Source of the DNA: Azorinus chamasolen
Taxonomy: Eukaryota; Mollusca; Bivalvia; Cardiida; Solecurtidae
DNA length: 64,000 nucleotides
Assembly (NCBI GenBank): GCA_963576725.1
Contig: OY755236.1
Location: 63,462,636-63,526,635 of the forward strand
Direction of reading: 5' to 3'
This document shows positions 53,724 through 63,053 of the stretch, piece by piece (the stretch's first letter is position 1; the number at the start of each line of letters is the position of its first letter). Both the position numbers and the translations under genes were made by a program. The notes beneath the pieces are model-generated. The model had not been told where the DNA came from and did no database searches. It worked only from the letters and a program-made list of their open reading frames with translations.

Positions 53724-56700
53724 TTGATATTTGATTTTACTCCAAAAAGCTCTCGTAAAATTGCAATGCCCCAAATACGAGGCGCGTGCAACCATAGGAA
53801 GGGAGACTGGGATTCACACAAGACCTGTCTCTCTTGCTGTGGTTGCAGAGCATCATCTCCGTGCGACACTTCTATTAAGTGGTCACAGGAGAAATGGAAG
53901 CAAGCAGCTTCCAGACGGACGCATGCGAGCCGGGCTGCTAAAAAGCGTGCATCGACAGATGCACGCTCGCAGCGGTCCGACTCGTCTGCGTCCAGTCGCA
54001 GCGTGGCGGGGGCCCGATCAAGGGATCGCTCGCCACTGCTGAGCGACTCGGCAGCCGATTTATCGGCTGCCAACCCTCCCAAATCACTTGGGAAAGGTGC
54101 CGACCTATTCGCACGTGGCACCGGGCAGAAATTGCCCGGTGACGTCATAGGCCCGGCCATTACCTCGCCAGGCACCGGGCAACATTTGCCCGGACCCGGC
54201 GCCGGGTATAAATTGACTGGGCCCGGCTCCGGCCATGCCTCGCCGGGTCCCGGCTCCGGGCAAAATTTGCCCGGCCCGGGTTTACCTAATCCCGGCCCCG
54301 GCCAAAACTTACCGGGTGAATTACCCGGCCCGGTCTTACCTGGTCCCGGCTCCGGCCATGACTCGCCGGGTCCCGGCTCCGGGAATAATTTACCCGGCCC
54401 GGGTTTACACTCCGGTCATCCCGGGCAGATTAATTTGCCCGGCGATAATGAGACTGCGTCTTACGCAGACACTCGCCGGCCATCGGACTTTGTTTCCCCG
54501 CGATTGTACCGCACAGTGCATCAACCGAATGTAGACACTACAATGTCGGCTCTGCACAATAGCACTCGCGGATCTCCGGCTAAACCTTCAGGGCATGAAA
54601 CGCCCCAGAAGCGAGAAAGCCGTGGTGATTCACGGAGACATTCAGTGAGCTCCCGAGGTTCATCCCGAACCGGAAGTAGTTCAAGCTCTTCCGGAAGTGG
54701 ATCCTCCACAAGCCCTCACCATTATAGGAGAGGCCATCGGAGTAATTCTCGGCGGCGCAAACGCACTAGGAGTCCTTCCAGGCGTCGGCGCTCGCATTCG
54801 AGACACTCCCGGCGGCGCATGCGCACTCGGAGTTCTTCCAAGCGTCGGCGCTCGCATTCTAGAAGCCATTCTAGACGCCGTTCACGTTCGAGGAGCCCCT
54901 CGAGACGTCGGCGCTCACGTTCTAGAAGTGATTCTAGACGGCGTACATCTAGAAGTCGATCGCGCTCTCATAGGAGGCATCGGTCTAGGCGAGTATCTCA
55001 CACGAAATCATCTCGCCGACACCGCTCTCCATCCAAGAGTAGACATGAGTCTAAACGCTCTACACGTCCTACTCCTGTGCATAAACAGAGCGGTCGCCAG
55101 GCAACTCTTCCGGTGACACCGGAAAGAGAAATGCCCCCCCGGATGTACGCCCCCCCGGACATGCAATTGCCCCCCCGGTCAACTGCCCCCCCGGACATAC
55201 AAATTTTGCCACCCCGGTCATCTGCCCCCCCGGTCATTCCTATTGTATCAATAGGACAACCGCTGGCGGCCCTGCACACCGGCAATCAGTTTGCACACCC
55301 ACATAGGGTAGTGGCAAACCAAATTGAGCAAAATCAGTCAACCCAATTGACTTCGGCACACGGTTTGAGGCCTCATATGACTTCTACTAGAGTCACACAG
55401 AGCCTCCCGTCAAACGCCACACCTTCAAACCCAAATACTATTTGGATAAGAAACGAATCTGGCATTCTGGAGATGGCGAACATTGAGCCGTTGATACACA
55501 ATCCGGTCTCTAGTTCGAGGCTCCCTGCGTTTCTGCCTAACAGGCCACCGTCGCCCCCCCTTTCTATAAGGGCACCGGTTGACGACTCTCTTATGCTGGA
55601 AGGTGACAATGTCACTGTGGTACCCAGCAATAGAGACACTATGGCCCCCCCGGAACTACATCCGGACTTGTCCATGAGTAATGGCGATCGCCCTGATTCC
55701 CCCCCCTCTGAACCAGATGGCTCAGAAGCGGGACAGGAGCTAGATCAATACTACCTGGCCCCAATCAACCAGGTGTATGAGGCCATGTTTAGTTCACTAG
55801 ATGAGGAGAGTTGCCCTCGACCTCCTCAGACAGTTATCGGGGAACCGGTAACTGTCACCGAGAGGAGGGCCCGCAAGCGTGAGCCCGACAGAGTCGGCCG
55901 CTCCGCGCGGGCAGACTTACGTCTACCGATCGGTTCTGCCACCACGGCGGTTTTCCAGGCCTTGGAGCTGGCAAACAAAGTCAATGCCAATCAGGTCTGG
56001 AAAGCCCCAAAGGACTCTTCGGATCCTAAACCGGTGGAGGGTGGCAAGAGTTATAAACCTCCTGTGCCTGATCCCAAGACAGGGTTAGATCTGTCCAAGA
56101 TCCCCCACCTAGACAATGACGCGGGGAAACTGAAGCAGATTTCAGTCCCCACAGCTTCATCAGTCGCTAGTATTCCATACTCCATGCTGGAGTCGTGGGA
56201 ATTACGCGAGAGGAAGGCATTAGGGCTGGCCAATCAATTGGACCTGATGGCAGCCTCTGCCTTTGAGATGTCCTGTGAACTTACGGATGCAGTGCCCGAA
56301 GAACTTCGGGCACTTCTCATCCACCTGTCTCGCACGACGCAGGTGTTGTCCTACAACTCTGCGTCGTCGATGGCGGAAATGTTACGTTTCCGCCGAGACA
56401 TGGTTCTCGAGACGGTCACACCCGGTTTCATGCTGGAACCGGGTATGACATCTCTCAGGACGGCCCCCTTTACAGCTGACACGCTGTTTGGGGGGCGCAT
56501 CAACGCTGCGTTAGCTGCCGACAAGGACGACCAGCTGCACGCTTCGTTGGCACGGGGTAGCATTAACCAACGCTCGGGCGGAGTTTTTAAACAACCTGTT
56601 TCAAAATCCCCCGCAGCAGCCCCTCAGTCCAGGAAGGGAGGACGAAAAAGCACCTTTAATAGGCGCTCGATCATCCCACCTCCTGGAGGCCAGAACCGGC

Positions 56701-56807
56701 AACCTTCATTTAAGAAGGGCCCCGGTAAAGGCCGTTTCTCGAAGGCCGAGTCTAAGGACTCCAAGCCTTCTCCCTACAAGGGCGGCCCTCCAAAGGGCCA
56801 GCCCTAG
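53724..56807 (+). CDS. DIRS ORF1, Gag-like protein with SR-rich domain, 1027 aa
   Basis: Expected to be the nucleic-acid-binding structural protein of the retroelement. Residues 22-47 form a Cys-rich patch (C22, C35, C38, C39, C41, C47) with a KGDWDSH motif, possibly a zinc-binding fold. Residues about 130-240 are Gly/Pro repeats (GPGSGxxLPGPG type). Residues about 305-455 are an arginine-serine domain (SRSRSPSRRRRSRSRSDS and similar). About 465-510 has PP-x-PPR/PPD repeats. A folded conserved region at about 725-950 ends in LRTAPFTADTLFGGRI, which I associate with DIRS Gag. The tail is Lys/Gly-rich. The start at 53724 is the first Met after the left repeat; Met at residue 15 is an alternative. 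The SR domain resembles splicing-factor RS domains, so nuclear localisation is plausible (inference). Confidence 0.85.
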   Translation: MIFDFTPKSSRKIAMPQIRGACNHRKGDWDSHKTCLSCCGCRASSPCDTSIKWSQEKWKQAASRRTHASRAAKKRASTDARSQRSDSSASSRSVAGARSRDRSPLLSDSAADLSAANPPKSLGKGADLFARGTGQKLPGDVIGPAITSPGTGQHLPGPGAGYKLTGPGSGHASPGPGSGQNLPGPGLPNPGPGQNLPGELPGPVLPGPGSGHDSPGPGSGNNLPGPGLHSGHPGQINLPGDNETASYADTRRPSDFVSPRLYRTVHQPNVDTTMSALHNSTRGSPAKPSGHETPQKRESRGDSRRHSVSSRGSSRTGSSSSSSGSGSSTSPHHYRRGHRSNSRRRKRTRSPSRRRRSHSRHSRRRMRTRSSSKRRRSHSRSHSRRRSRSRSPSRRRRSRSRSDSRRRTSRSRSRSHRRHRSRRVSHTKSSRRHRSPSKSRHESKRSTRPTPVHKQSGRQATLPVTPEREMPPRMYAPPDMQLPPRSTAPPDIQILPPRSSAPPVIPIVSIGQPLAALHTGNQFAHPHRVVANQIEQNQSTQLTSAHGLRPHMTSTRVTQSLPSNATPSNPNTIWIRNESGILEMANIEPLIHNPVSSSRLPAFLPNRPPSPPLSIRAPVDDSLMLEGDNVTVVPSNRDTMAPPELHPDLSMSNGDRPDSPPSEPDGSEAGQELDQYYLAPINQVYEAMFSSLDEESCPRPPQTVIGEPVTVTERRARKREPDRVGRSARADLRLPIGSATTAVFQALELANKVNANQVWKAPKDSSDPKPVEGGKSYKPPVPDPKTGLDLSKIPHLDNDAGKLKQISVPTASSVASIPYSMLESWELRERKALGLANQLDLMAASAFEMSCELTDAVPEELRALLIHLSRTTQVLSYNSASSMAEMLRFRRDMVLETVTPGFMLEPGMTSLRTAPFTADTLFGGRINAALAADKDDQLHASLARGSINQRSGGVFKQPVSKSPAAAPQSRKGGRKSTFNRRSIIPPPGGQNRQPSFKKGPGKGRFSKAESKDSKPSPYKGGPPKGQP

Positions 56808-56838
56808 GGACTCGCCCTTTCTGCCGCCCCCGCCTCCG

Positions 56839-58992
56839 ATGCCGGAGATACCAGTTGGAGCCAGGTTGGTGTTCTTCACCAAACGCTGGCTCCAAATAAC
56901 AACAGACGCGTGGGTCCACTCCCTTGTGTCAAGCGGCCTCACCTTCCAATTCAAGGAAAGGCCGCCTCTCTCACGCGTTCCAATCGAACTGGTATCTTCG
57001 CATCCACATATCCCAGACGCCATTCTCGGTCTTCTGGGAAAACAGGCGGTGGAAAGGGTTCAAGACGTCCGGTCTCCAGGCTTTTACAGCCGTCTCTTTC
57101 TTGTACAAAAGAAAAACGGCTCATGGAGACCCGTCATAGACCTGAAAGTGCTAAACAACTTCCTAGTGAAGCCCACTTTCAAAATGGAGACTCCGGCCCT
57201 CATCCGGAAATCCATCAGACCCATGCATTGGGGTGTGTCTCTGGACCTGGAAGATGCATTCTTTCATGTCCCAATCCACACCAGCTACCGGAAGTACCTA
57301 CGGTTCGCATATCGCGGCCTGGTGTACCAGTTCCGTGCTATGCCGTTTGGGTTGGCAATAGCACCTCGAGTTTTCACAAAACTCATGGCTGCTGTAGGTG
57401 CACACCTACGTCTGCGAGGTGCCCTACTCCTTCAGTACTTCGACGATTGGTTACTACACCAACTGAACCGCGAAGTACTGTTGTCCAACCTACAATTCGC
57501 ATGGAACGAGCTCCTTTCTTTAGGGCTCCTCCTCAACGCGAAGAAATCGGAACTAGTTCCAACTCAAGACTTTACGTTTGTGGGAATGAATTTCTTCACA
57601 CAAACGAACAGAGTCAGAGTTTCTCGGCAGAGAATCGCAGACCTTCTGACGCGGGTCAGATGGGTCCTGTCTCAACCTTTTCTCACTGCCAAACAGTTCC
57701 AATCTCTCAACGGTATCCTGAGCTCCGTCTCAGACTTTGTAGTTCTAGGGCGGCTTTACCTCCGCCCTCTACAGATCTACCTGTCAGATCGTTGGAAGTG
57801 GACAAGAGAAAATCAGCTAGCTCTGATTCCTATTCTCCCTTCCCTGGTTCCACACCTTCACTGGTGGCTCAACGAGCAAGTGTTGCTGGAGGGAGTTCCA
57901 CTACTCCCTCCACAACCGTCCCTGCATCTCATCACGGATGCAAGCATGGTGGGCTGGGGAGCCCACCTGGAACCACTCAGCGTGACGGTGTCGGGCACAT
58001 GGTCTCCACAGGAAACCAAGCTCCACATCAACAATCTGGAAATGAGGGCAGCTCATCTGTCTGTCCTCCACTTCCAAGAGCACATTCGAAACGAGTGCGT
58101 TTCACTGTCGACAGACAACACCTCGGTGGTGTCTTACATACAGTGCCAGGGGGGAACACACTCCCGCTCTCTGTTTCAAGAGACGAAGGTCCTCCTGGAC
58201 TTGTGCAGGGCCCTCAACGTCTCAATATCAGCCAAACACATTCCGGGTCGCCTCAATGCATTGGCGGACGGTTTGTCTCGCAAACACCAGCTTCTTCCTT
58301 CGGAGTGGACACTCCTTCAGGAAGTAGCGAATCTGATATTCTATCAGCTGGGAGAGCCAATGGTCGATCTGTTCGCAACAAGGAACAATCACCGCCTCCC
58401 CCTGTACGTAAGCCCAGTTTACGACCCAGCGGCTTGGGCAGTAGACGCGCTTTCGTTCGATTGGGACCGGCTGGAGGCTTACGCCTATCCCCCGCCAATC
58501 CTGATCCCTCAGATCCTAGCCAAGATCAGAGTGAGCAATTGCCAGATCCTCCTGGTGGCCCCCTGGTGGCCCAGGAGATCATGGTTCAACGACCTCCTAG
58601 GTCTGCTCAGAGCCCTCCCCAGGAGTCTGCCCAGCAGGCCAGACCTCCTGTCACAGAGAGGCAACCGACACGCGGACCCAGACATGTTCCACCTACACGT
58701 CTGGCCATTATCCAGCAATCTCTCCGTAAGAAACGCTTTTCTTCGAGAGCAGCAGCCCTCATTGCATCTGCAAGACGGCAATCCACCAGATCGGTATATG
58801 ACTCCAGATGGAACATATTCACCGATTGGTGTGTTCGAAGGCAAATCAAAGGTTATAGATCCATGCTTTCTCAAACCCTGGCCTTTCACAAATCTTCTAA
58901 GGTTTGTTCGGACCCTACGATTTCCGAGCTCATACGAGCAATGGAACTCAAATGTCCAGTTACCAGATCACTTGCTCCCAAGTGGGATCTAG
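56839..58992 (+). CDS. DIRS ORF2: reverse transcriptase, RNase H and methyltransferase-like region, 717 aa
   Basis: Copies element RNA into DNA. The RT core is at residues about 85-260: motif A SLDLEDAFFHV (Asp136), motif B MPFGLAIAP (168-176) and motif C LQYFDDWLL with the catalytic YFDD at 200-203, all intact. RNase H at about 360-480 keeps all four acidic residues: Asp367 (LITDAS), Glu401 (NNLEMRA), Asp426 (LSTDNTS) and Asp477 (ALADGLS). Residues about 505-620 (VDLFATRNNHRLPLY...DALSFDW...LLVAPWWP) match the methyltransferase-like domain seen in DIRS1-type elements. The start is 31 bases after the ORF1 stop. The last 412 bases overlap the recombinase frame. No inactivating change is visible. 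Confidence 0.93.
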   Translation: MPEIPVGARLVFFTKRWLQITTDAWVHSLVSSGLTFQFKERPPLSRVPIELVSSHPHIPDAILGLLGKQAVERVQDVRSPGFYSRLFLVQKKNGSWRPVIDLKVLNNFLVKPTFKMETPALIRKSIRPMHWGVSLDLEDAFFHVPIHTSYRKYLRFAYRGLVYQFRAMPFGLAIAPRVFTKLMAAVGAHLRLRGALLLQYFDDWLLHQLNREVLLSNLQFAWNELLSLGLLLNAKKSELVPTQDFTFVGMNFFTQTNRVRVSRQRIADLLTRVRWVLSQPFLTAKQFQSLNGILSSVSDFVVLGRLYLRPLQIYLSDRWKWTRENQLALIPILPSLVPHLHWWLNEQVLLEGVPLLPPQPSLHLITDASMVGWGAHLEPLSVTVSGTWSPQETKLHINNLEMRAAHLSVLHFQEHIRNECVSLSTDNTSVVSYIQCQGGTHSRSLFQETKVLLDLCRALNVSISAKHIPGRLNALADGLSRKHQLLPSEWTLLQEVANLIFYQLGEPMVDLFATRNNHRLPLYVSPVYDPAAWAVDALSFDWDRLEAYAYPPPILIPQILAKIRVSNCQILLVAPWWPRRSWFNDLLGLLRALPRSLPSRPDLLSQRGNRHADPDMFHLHVWPLSSNLSVRNAFLREQQPSLHLQDGNPPDRYMTPDGTYSPIGVFEGKSKVIDPCFLKPWPFTNLLRFVRTLRFPSSYEQWNSNVQLPDHLLPSGI

Positions 58993-59701
58993 CTTGTGTA
59001 CTTTGGTCTCTGACTAAGGCCCCCTATGAGCCATTGGCTCAAGCGACCCTACAGTTGTTAACTTGGAAAACAGTGTTCCTTCTAGCCATGGCTTCAGCCA
59101 AGCGCAGAAGTGAGCTTCATGCTTTCTCTGTAGAGGATCGCCATCTTCGTTTTGATTCCTCAGACGGCTCGGTTACGTTGTTGTGTCAACCCGGCTTTTT
59201 AGCCAAAACCCAGCTTCCGTCTACGGCTCCTAAGCCGATTAAGATTCCCAGTCTTTCCCGCACCTGCGGCGAAAACGACGAGGATAGACTATTGTGCCCG
59301 GTGCGGGCTCTCAAATTCTATCTGAAAAGAGTGAAACCTTTTCGCGGCACACGCAAAAGGCTTTTTCTCCCTTTAAAAGGGGGGGGGGGGGGGACGTGTC
59401 TGCGGCCTCCATCTCTCGTTGGGTTTCTTCGACAATTAAGAAAGCTTACTCATCACTCTCTTCTAGAGATCTATCTCTATTCAAGATTAGAGCGCATGAA
59501 GTCAGAGCTTTGTCGACATCCTGGGCTTTTGTAAATCACACACCCCTAGCGGATGTGTTACAAGCGGCTTTTTGGAGGAATTCCACCACCTTTTCAACGT
59601 TCTATCTGCGTTCGTTCGAAAGTCAACATGATAATCTATACATGTTAGGCCCTTTAGTGGTGGCACAAACTGTGGTGACTGCGACGGAACATACTGACTA
59701 G
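58581..59701 (+). pseudogene. DIRS ORF3: tyrosine recombinase, frameshifted at a poly-G run
   Basis: Would insert the circular DNA copy into the genome. The N-terminal part, from a Met at 58581 in a frame different from ORF2, includes SRWNIFTDWCVRR and the first catalytic Arg in AKRRSELHAF (about 59100). The C-terminal part lies in another frame (59294-59701) with the H-x-x-R box HEVRALSTSWAF (about 59495), a Trp in AAFWRN and the nucleophilic Tyr in STFYLRS (about 59603). The two parts are separated by 15 consecutive G at 59379-59393; a change of one or two G accounts for the shift. All catalytic residues are otherwise present. The run could be a real mutation, polymorphism, homopolymer miscall or, less likely, a programmed slip. 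Confidence 0.85.
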
Positions 59702-59822
59702 TACACTATTCCGTGAAAGTTCATACCATAACTAACGAAGACTAGCTGAGAACCTTGGTTAATGGGTTTTGCTGTGATGGGGAGCAACACGCTAACCTTC
59801 CCGCCTCAGCTGCAAACTCAGC

Positions 59823-59909
59823 TAAACATAGCAGGTAAGGTATTTTTGATAATAAAACAAATTTTTTAAGTAAAATTCATTTTAATTATAAAATACTTAC
59901 CTGCTATAG
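59823..59909. repeat. internal complementary region of the DIRS element
   Basis: 'taaacatagcaggtaaggta' is the complement of the left outer end and 'aaaatacttacctgctatag', with 'aaattttttaagtaaaattc', the complement of the right outer end. The junction lies at 'ataaaac|aaattt'. This is the hallmark template for closing the DIRS circle. Confidence 0.9.
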
Positions 59910-59954
59910 GTAACGCCCACCTCCCACCCCGCTCTGCGTTCTGTTATATTATTG

Positions 59955-60149
59955 CGGAACTAGAATGAGGATTATTGTGATTAGGTCTAAATCGCGGACC
60001 GCATGTGTCCGGGTCATGACAAAATCAGGGCATAGGCAGGTGGTGGCACCAAAAAATTCCGGAAGGTGTTAAAAGCATACTGGTATAGTAGCTAAACATA
60101 GCAGGTAAGTATTTTATAATTAAAATGAATTTTACTTAAAAAATTTGTT
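59955..60149 (-). repeat. right inverted terminal repeat with outer extension
   Basis: Inverted match to the left repeat up to about 60119, then about 30 extra bases ('aattttacttaaaaaatttg') present only here and in the internal complementary region, as in DIRS1. Confidence 0.88.
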
Positions 60150-60235
60150 TTAGTAAAATTATGAACATTTTCACTTATGCTACTGCAATCTGATTGGTCT
60201 CCAAGCAATATCTCCTCAATAGTAGGGGACAAAAA

Positions 60236-61005
60236 GCCTGATTTTGGCAGATTTTGTTACCTGATTTACAATAACTCCATATTTTACATATATAAACTTA
60301 ACACCTTACCTAACATTTTTAGAAGGGTGGCAGAACATTCCCAATAACATTCTGGTGGAAATCGTGGTTTCCATAGCAACAAACTTCAAAATGATATAAA
60401 GAATTTAAAAGGGCTGCCAGTTTGCTTATGGATGTAAATATGTCCCCATTATTTACTCTTTGGAAATGAGAGATGGCTAGTGTTGAATTGAAATTAAATA
60501 AAAATAATTTTTTCCTAGAGGACTGGTTACTATGGCAATAACGTATGTAATTTTGCCCAGTTTTTCACTTTTTTTTAAACAAATCCTAATTGTTTTTTCT
60601 AAATGCCTAAATAATGAATTATTGTAAGACCTTGCTATTTACTTACAAAATTACACAAATAATATGTTAACATTCTGGGACACAGATCTGGTTGCCATGG
60701 CAACCAAAATATTCTTAAAATGATATGAAATTTATTTGTTGTTCTAAAATCGACATTTTCTAGTATTCTTTTTACAGCATGTTTGTCTTATTATTTGTAT
60801 AAAGTATTGGTGTGGTCTTCCATGTGATTATTGTTGGAACATTTTATTTACAAATTAACAGTAAACATATCCTTTGTTACCATGGCAACGGCTACAAAAT
60901 AACTATTTTTAGTGATTTTTGCACAATATTTCGAATTATTTACAATTTTTATCAAGTTATTTCCATCATTGTATCAAGCAAACAAGTCGATTCAAGAAGA
61001 CTGTC
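60236..61005 (+). repeat. tandem repeats with GTTGCCATGGCAAC palindromes (family P)
   Basis: Units of about 160 bp carry 'ccatagcaac', 'ctatggcaat', 'gttgccatggcaacc' and 'gttaccatggcaac', each followed by 'aaaatgatatgaaattt'-like text. Ends not found. Confidence 0.65.
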
Positions 61006-61012
61006 TATTTGT

Positions 61013-61570
61013 AGCTCACCTGGCACAACGTGCCAAGGCGAGCTATTGTGATCATCATGTGTCGGTCGTCAGGCGTCGTCCATTGTGTGTCGTCTGTCGT
61101 CAATAGCTTATTTCAAGTGACATCCCCTCTAAAATTATATTGTCAAATGTTATGAAACTTTCCAAGGATTGTCTTTGGGTGATTCTAGGTCAAAATAGCT
61201 AAAAAATGTGGATCCATGTAGAACTCTGGTTGCCATGGCAACCAAAAGAAAAATCTTCTTACCTCTTCTTCTCCAAAACTGGTTGTCAGGTTTCGAAATA
61301 AATTGATGTGAATAATCATTAGGTGACTATCTTCCCAAGTAGCTAAAAATCATGACAATATCTAAAACAACATGGCCACTAGGGGTCGGGGCCTGTTTGT
61401 CTGTATAGAAAGCATAGCAAAATTTTAAATCTCCTCATCAAAACCAATGGTCTGACTTCAGAATAATTTAATTGGAATAATCATTAGGTAACCACCTCCC
61501 AAAATAGCTAAAATGGTTTGAAACCATGCGGAACTCTGGTTGCCATGACAACCAAAAGAAAACAATATTT
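61013..61570 (+). mobile_element. HTR-A 5' part with X-box-type monomers
   Basis: Hairpin AGCTCACCTGGCAC / GTGCCAAGGCGAGCT, TGTCGGTCGTCAGGCGTCG tract, then monomers with 'gaactctggttgccatggca', 'cttcttctccaaaactggtt' and 'gtgaataatcattaggtga'. No 3' tail seen. Confidence 0.7.
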
Positions 61571-61891
61571 AAATTCTCAGTGTTGATATACTTACTGGTC
61601 CTTCGGGATCATTAGTTTTTATGTTATTAATTTTGAACTGCCTAAGCCATTGCTAGGGTGTGTGAGTAGTGTTGCATTTTTATTAACAAAAAACCCGAGA
61701 CAAGTCCTTGGTTACACTGTGCGCATGCAAAACCAATTGAGGCTCATGTACGAAGCGATTCTTCAATGCTCAGCTATCTGTCAGTGTTCGTGTGATATTT
61801 GAACACTCCAAACTTATGGAAATACTTGGATTTTCAATAGTTATGAGCTGCTTAAGTATGCAATAAACTGACATGGACAAAATATGTGATT
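61571..61891. other. no feature recognised
   Basis: Unassigned; no coding or repeat signal. Confidence 0.4.
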
Positions 61892-62726
61892 ATACCCCCA
61901 CTTCTAAAGAAGTGGGGGCTATCTTGGAATCATGTGTGTCCGTCCGTCAATCCATCTGTCCATCTGGAGCATTACTCCTAAAGTATTATAGGCACAAATG
62001 TGAAACTTCATAATTATGTGGATAGAGGGTGATGAGAGTATGTGCAGTCAACAAGGGTTGTAACTTTAAATTCATTTTTGAGGTAGTTATTCCCCTGAGT
62101 TACTTTTCAGAAGCATTTTATTGTCCGGAGCAGAACTTGTCAAGTATTGTAGAAACAACTGTGAAACTTTATATATGGAGAAAGGGTGATGAGAGGATGT
62201 GCTGTCAATAAGGGTTGCAACTCTAAATTAATTTTTGAGGGAGTTATTTCCCTTAGTTATTTTCCTGAAGCAATTTTAGTTCGGAGCATAACTTCTCAAG
62301 TATTGTAGGCACAACTGTGCAACTTTATATATGGATGGAGGGTGATGAGAGGATGTGCAGTCAATAAGGGTTGTAACTTTAGATTCATTTTTGAGGAAGT
62401 TATTCCCCATTGTTACTTTTTAGAAGAAATTTGTTTGTCTGGAGCATAACTTTTCAAGTATTATAGGCACAGCGGTGAAACTTTATATATGAAAAGAGGG
62501 CTGTGAGAGAGGATGTGCAGTGAACAAGGGCTGTAACTCTAAATTCATTTTTGAGGGAGTTATTCCCCTTCGTTACTTTTCATAAACAATTTAAGTGGAT
62601 GAGAGGATTATTGAGCAATTGCCGCTTGTATTGAAGTCAGTGCATCTTGTGACAGGGGGAGGGGTAATATAATCACCTTTAGTGATAGCTCTAGTTGTAA
62701 TAATCACCTTTAGTGATAGCTTAGTT
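61892..62726 (+). mobile_element. HTR-F element with duplicated 3' end
   Basis: Hairpin CCCCCACTTCtaaaGAAGTGGGGG after 'gattat', then CTATCTTGGAATC and a GTCCGTCCGTCAATCC tract. Four monomers of about 155 bp ('ttgtccggagcataacttc', 'gcacaactgtgaaacttta', 'gatgagaggatgtgcagtca'). 3' end: inverted arm GGGGTAATAT, hairpin TCACctttaGTGA, TAGCTCTAGTT at 62696, then a second hairpin copy with TAGCTTAGTT to 62726. Confidence 0.8.
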
Positions 62727-63053
62727 GCATTTGGCCACACTCAACTTTGCGATATTCAATGAATGAATGTGACTACCGATACATTATTAGATCTATCATA
62801 CTGACAGTGGTTTGCTGATTTGGTTTGAAAGCAATTTTTGTCTTGGTGTTTAAAAACAGAGATAATTTTAAATGAACATTTTAACAAACCAAGCATACTT
62901 TTCAAGGAAAATCTTTTGTTCCCATATGCTGTAAAAAACAATTGTTATTGTACTTTTTCAAATAAAACACAGTCTACTGACATATTCTGTGACAAATGTA
63001 ATATGTATACATTTTGTAAATAATGTATGTGGTACACACACGTTGTGATTTAA
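62727..63053. other. no feature recognised
   Basis: AT-rich sequence; short frames on both strands without motif. Confidence 0.4.

Larger units (their letters stand above)
53408..60149 (+). mobile_element. DIRS-type tyrosine-recombinase retrotransposon, nearly intact
   Basis: Inverted terminal repeats of about 170 bp (53411-53581 and 59955-60119) with only a few differences, an internal complementary region (59823-59909) joining both outer ends, and three coding frames in the order Gag-like, RT-RNase H-methyltransferase-like, tyrosine recombinase. GTT stands at both outer borders. The host monomer of HTR-G is split at 'cgcaca|GTT|ttagtaaaattatg', and sibling monomers ('gcgcatatttaggaaaatta') show the empty site, so no longer duplication was made. 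GC content is clearly higher than in the surroundings. DIRS elements replicate through a circular intermediate inserted by the recombinase, not an integrase (family knowledge). The single visible lesion is a frameshift at a poly-G run, so the insertion is recent. Confidence 0.92.
50910..60235 (+). mobile_element. HTR-G element hosting MITE-2, HTR-A and a DIRS retrotransposon
   Basis: 5' start ATCATGTCCCCCAG after 'gccttttt', GTCTGTCCATCCGACCGTCC tract, then monomers of about 187 bp: 'aatggtccaattttcaccaa', 'cttgctcagtgtacttgata', 'gcatgggttctgtgtttgg', 'caatctgattagctgattgg'. Interrupted at 51041, 51552 and 53408. After the DIRS element it resumes with 'tagtaaaattatgaacattt' and reaches an inverted-arm-like GTAGGGGACA at 60222. 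The exact 3' tail was not found. Confidence 0.65.

Noticed and set aside
53702..54175. 157-codon antisense frame at the start of the DIRS element
   Set aside because: It is the shadow of the GC-rich Gag frame. It has no motif and lies opposite a well-supported ORF.
54235..55285. Several 60-140 codon frames overlapping the Gag ORF in other frames
   Set aside because: The Gly/Pro and Arg/Ser repeats keep all frames open. The frame 53724-56807 is far longer and continues into conserved Gag-like text.
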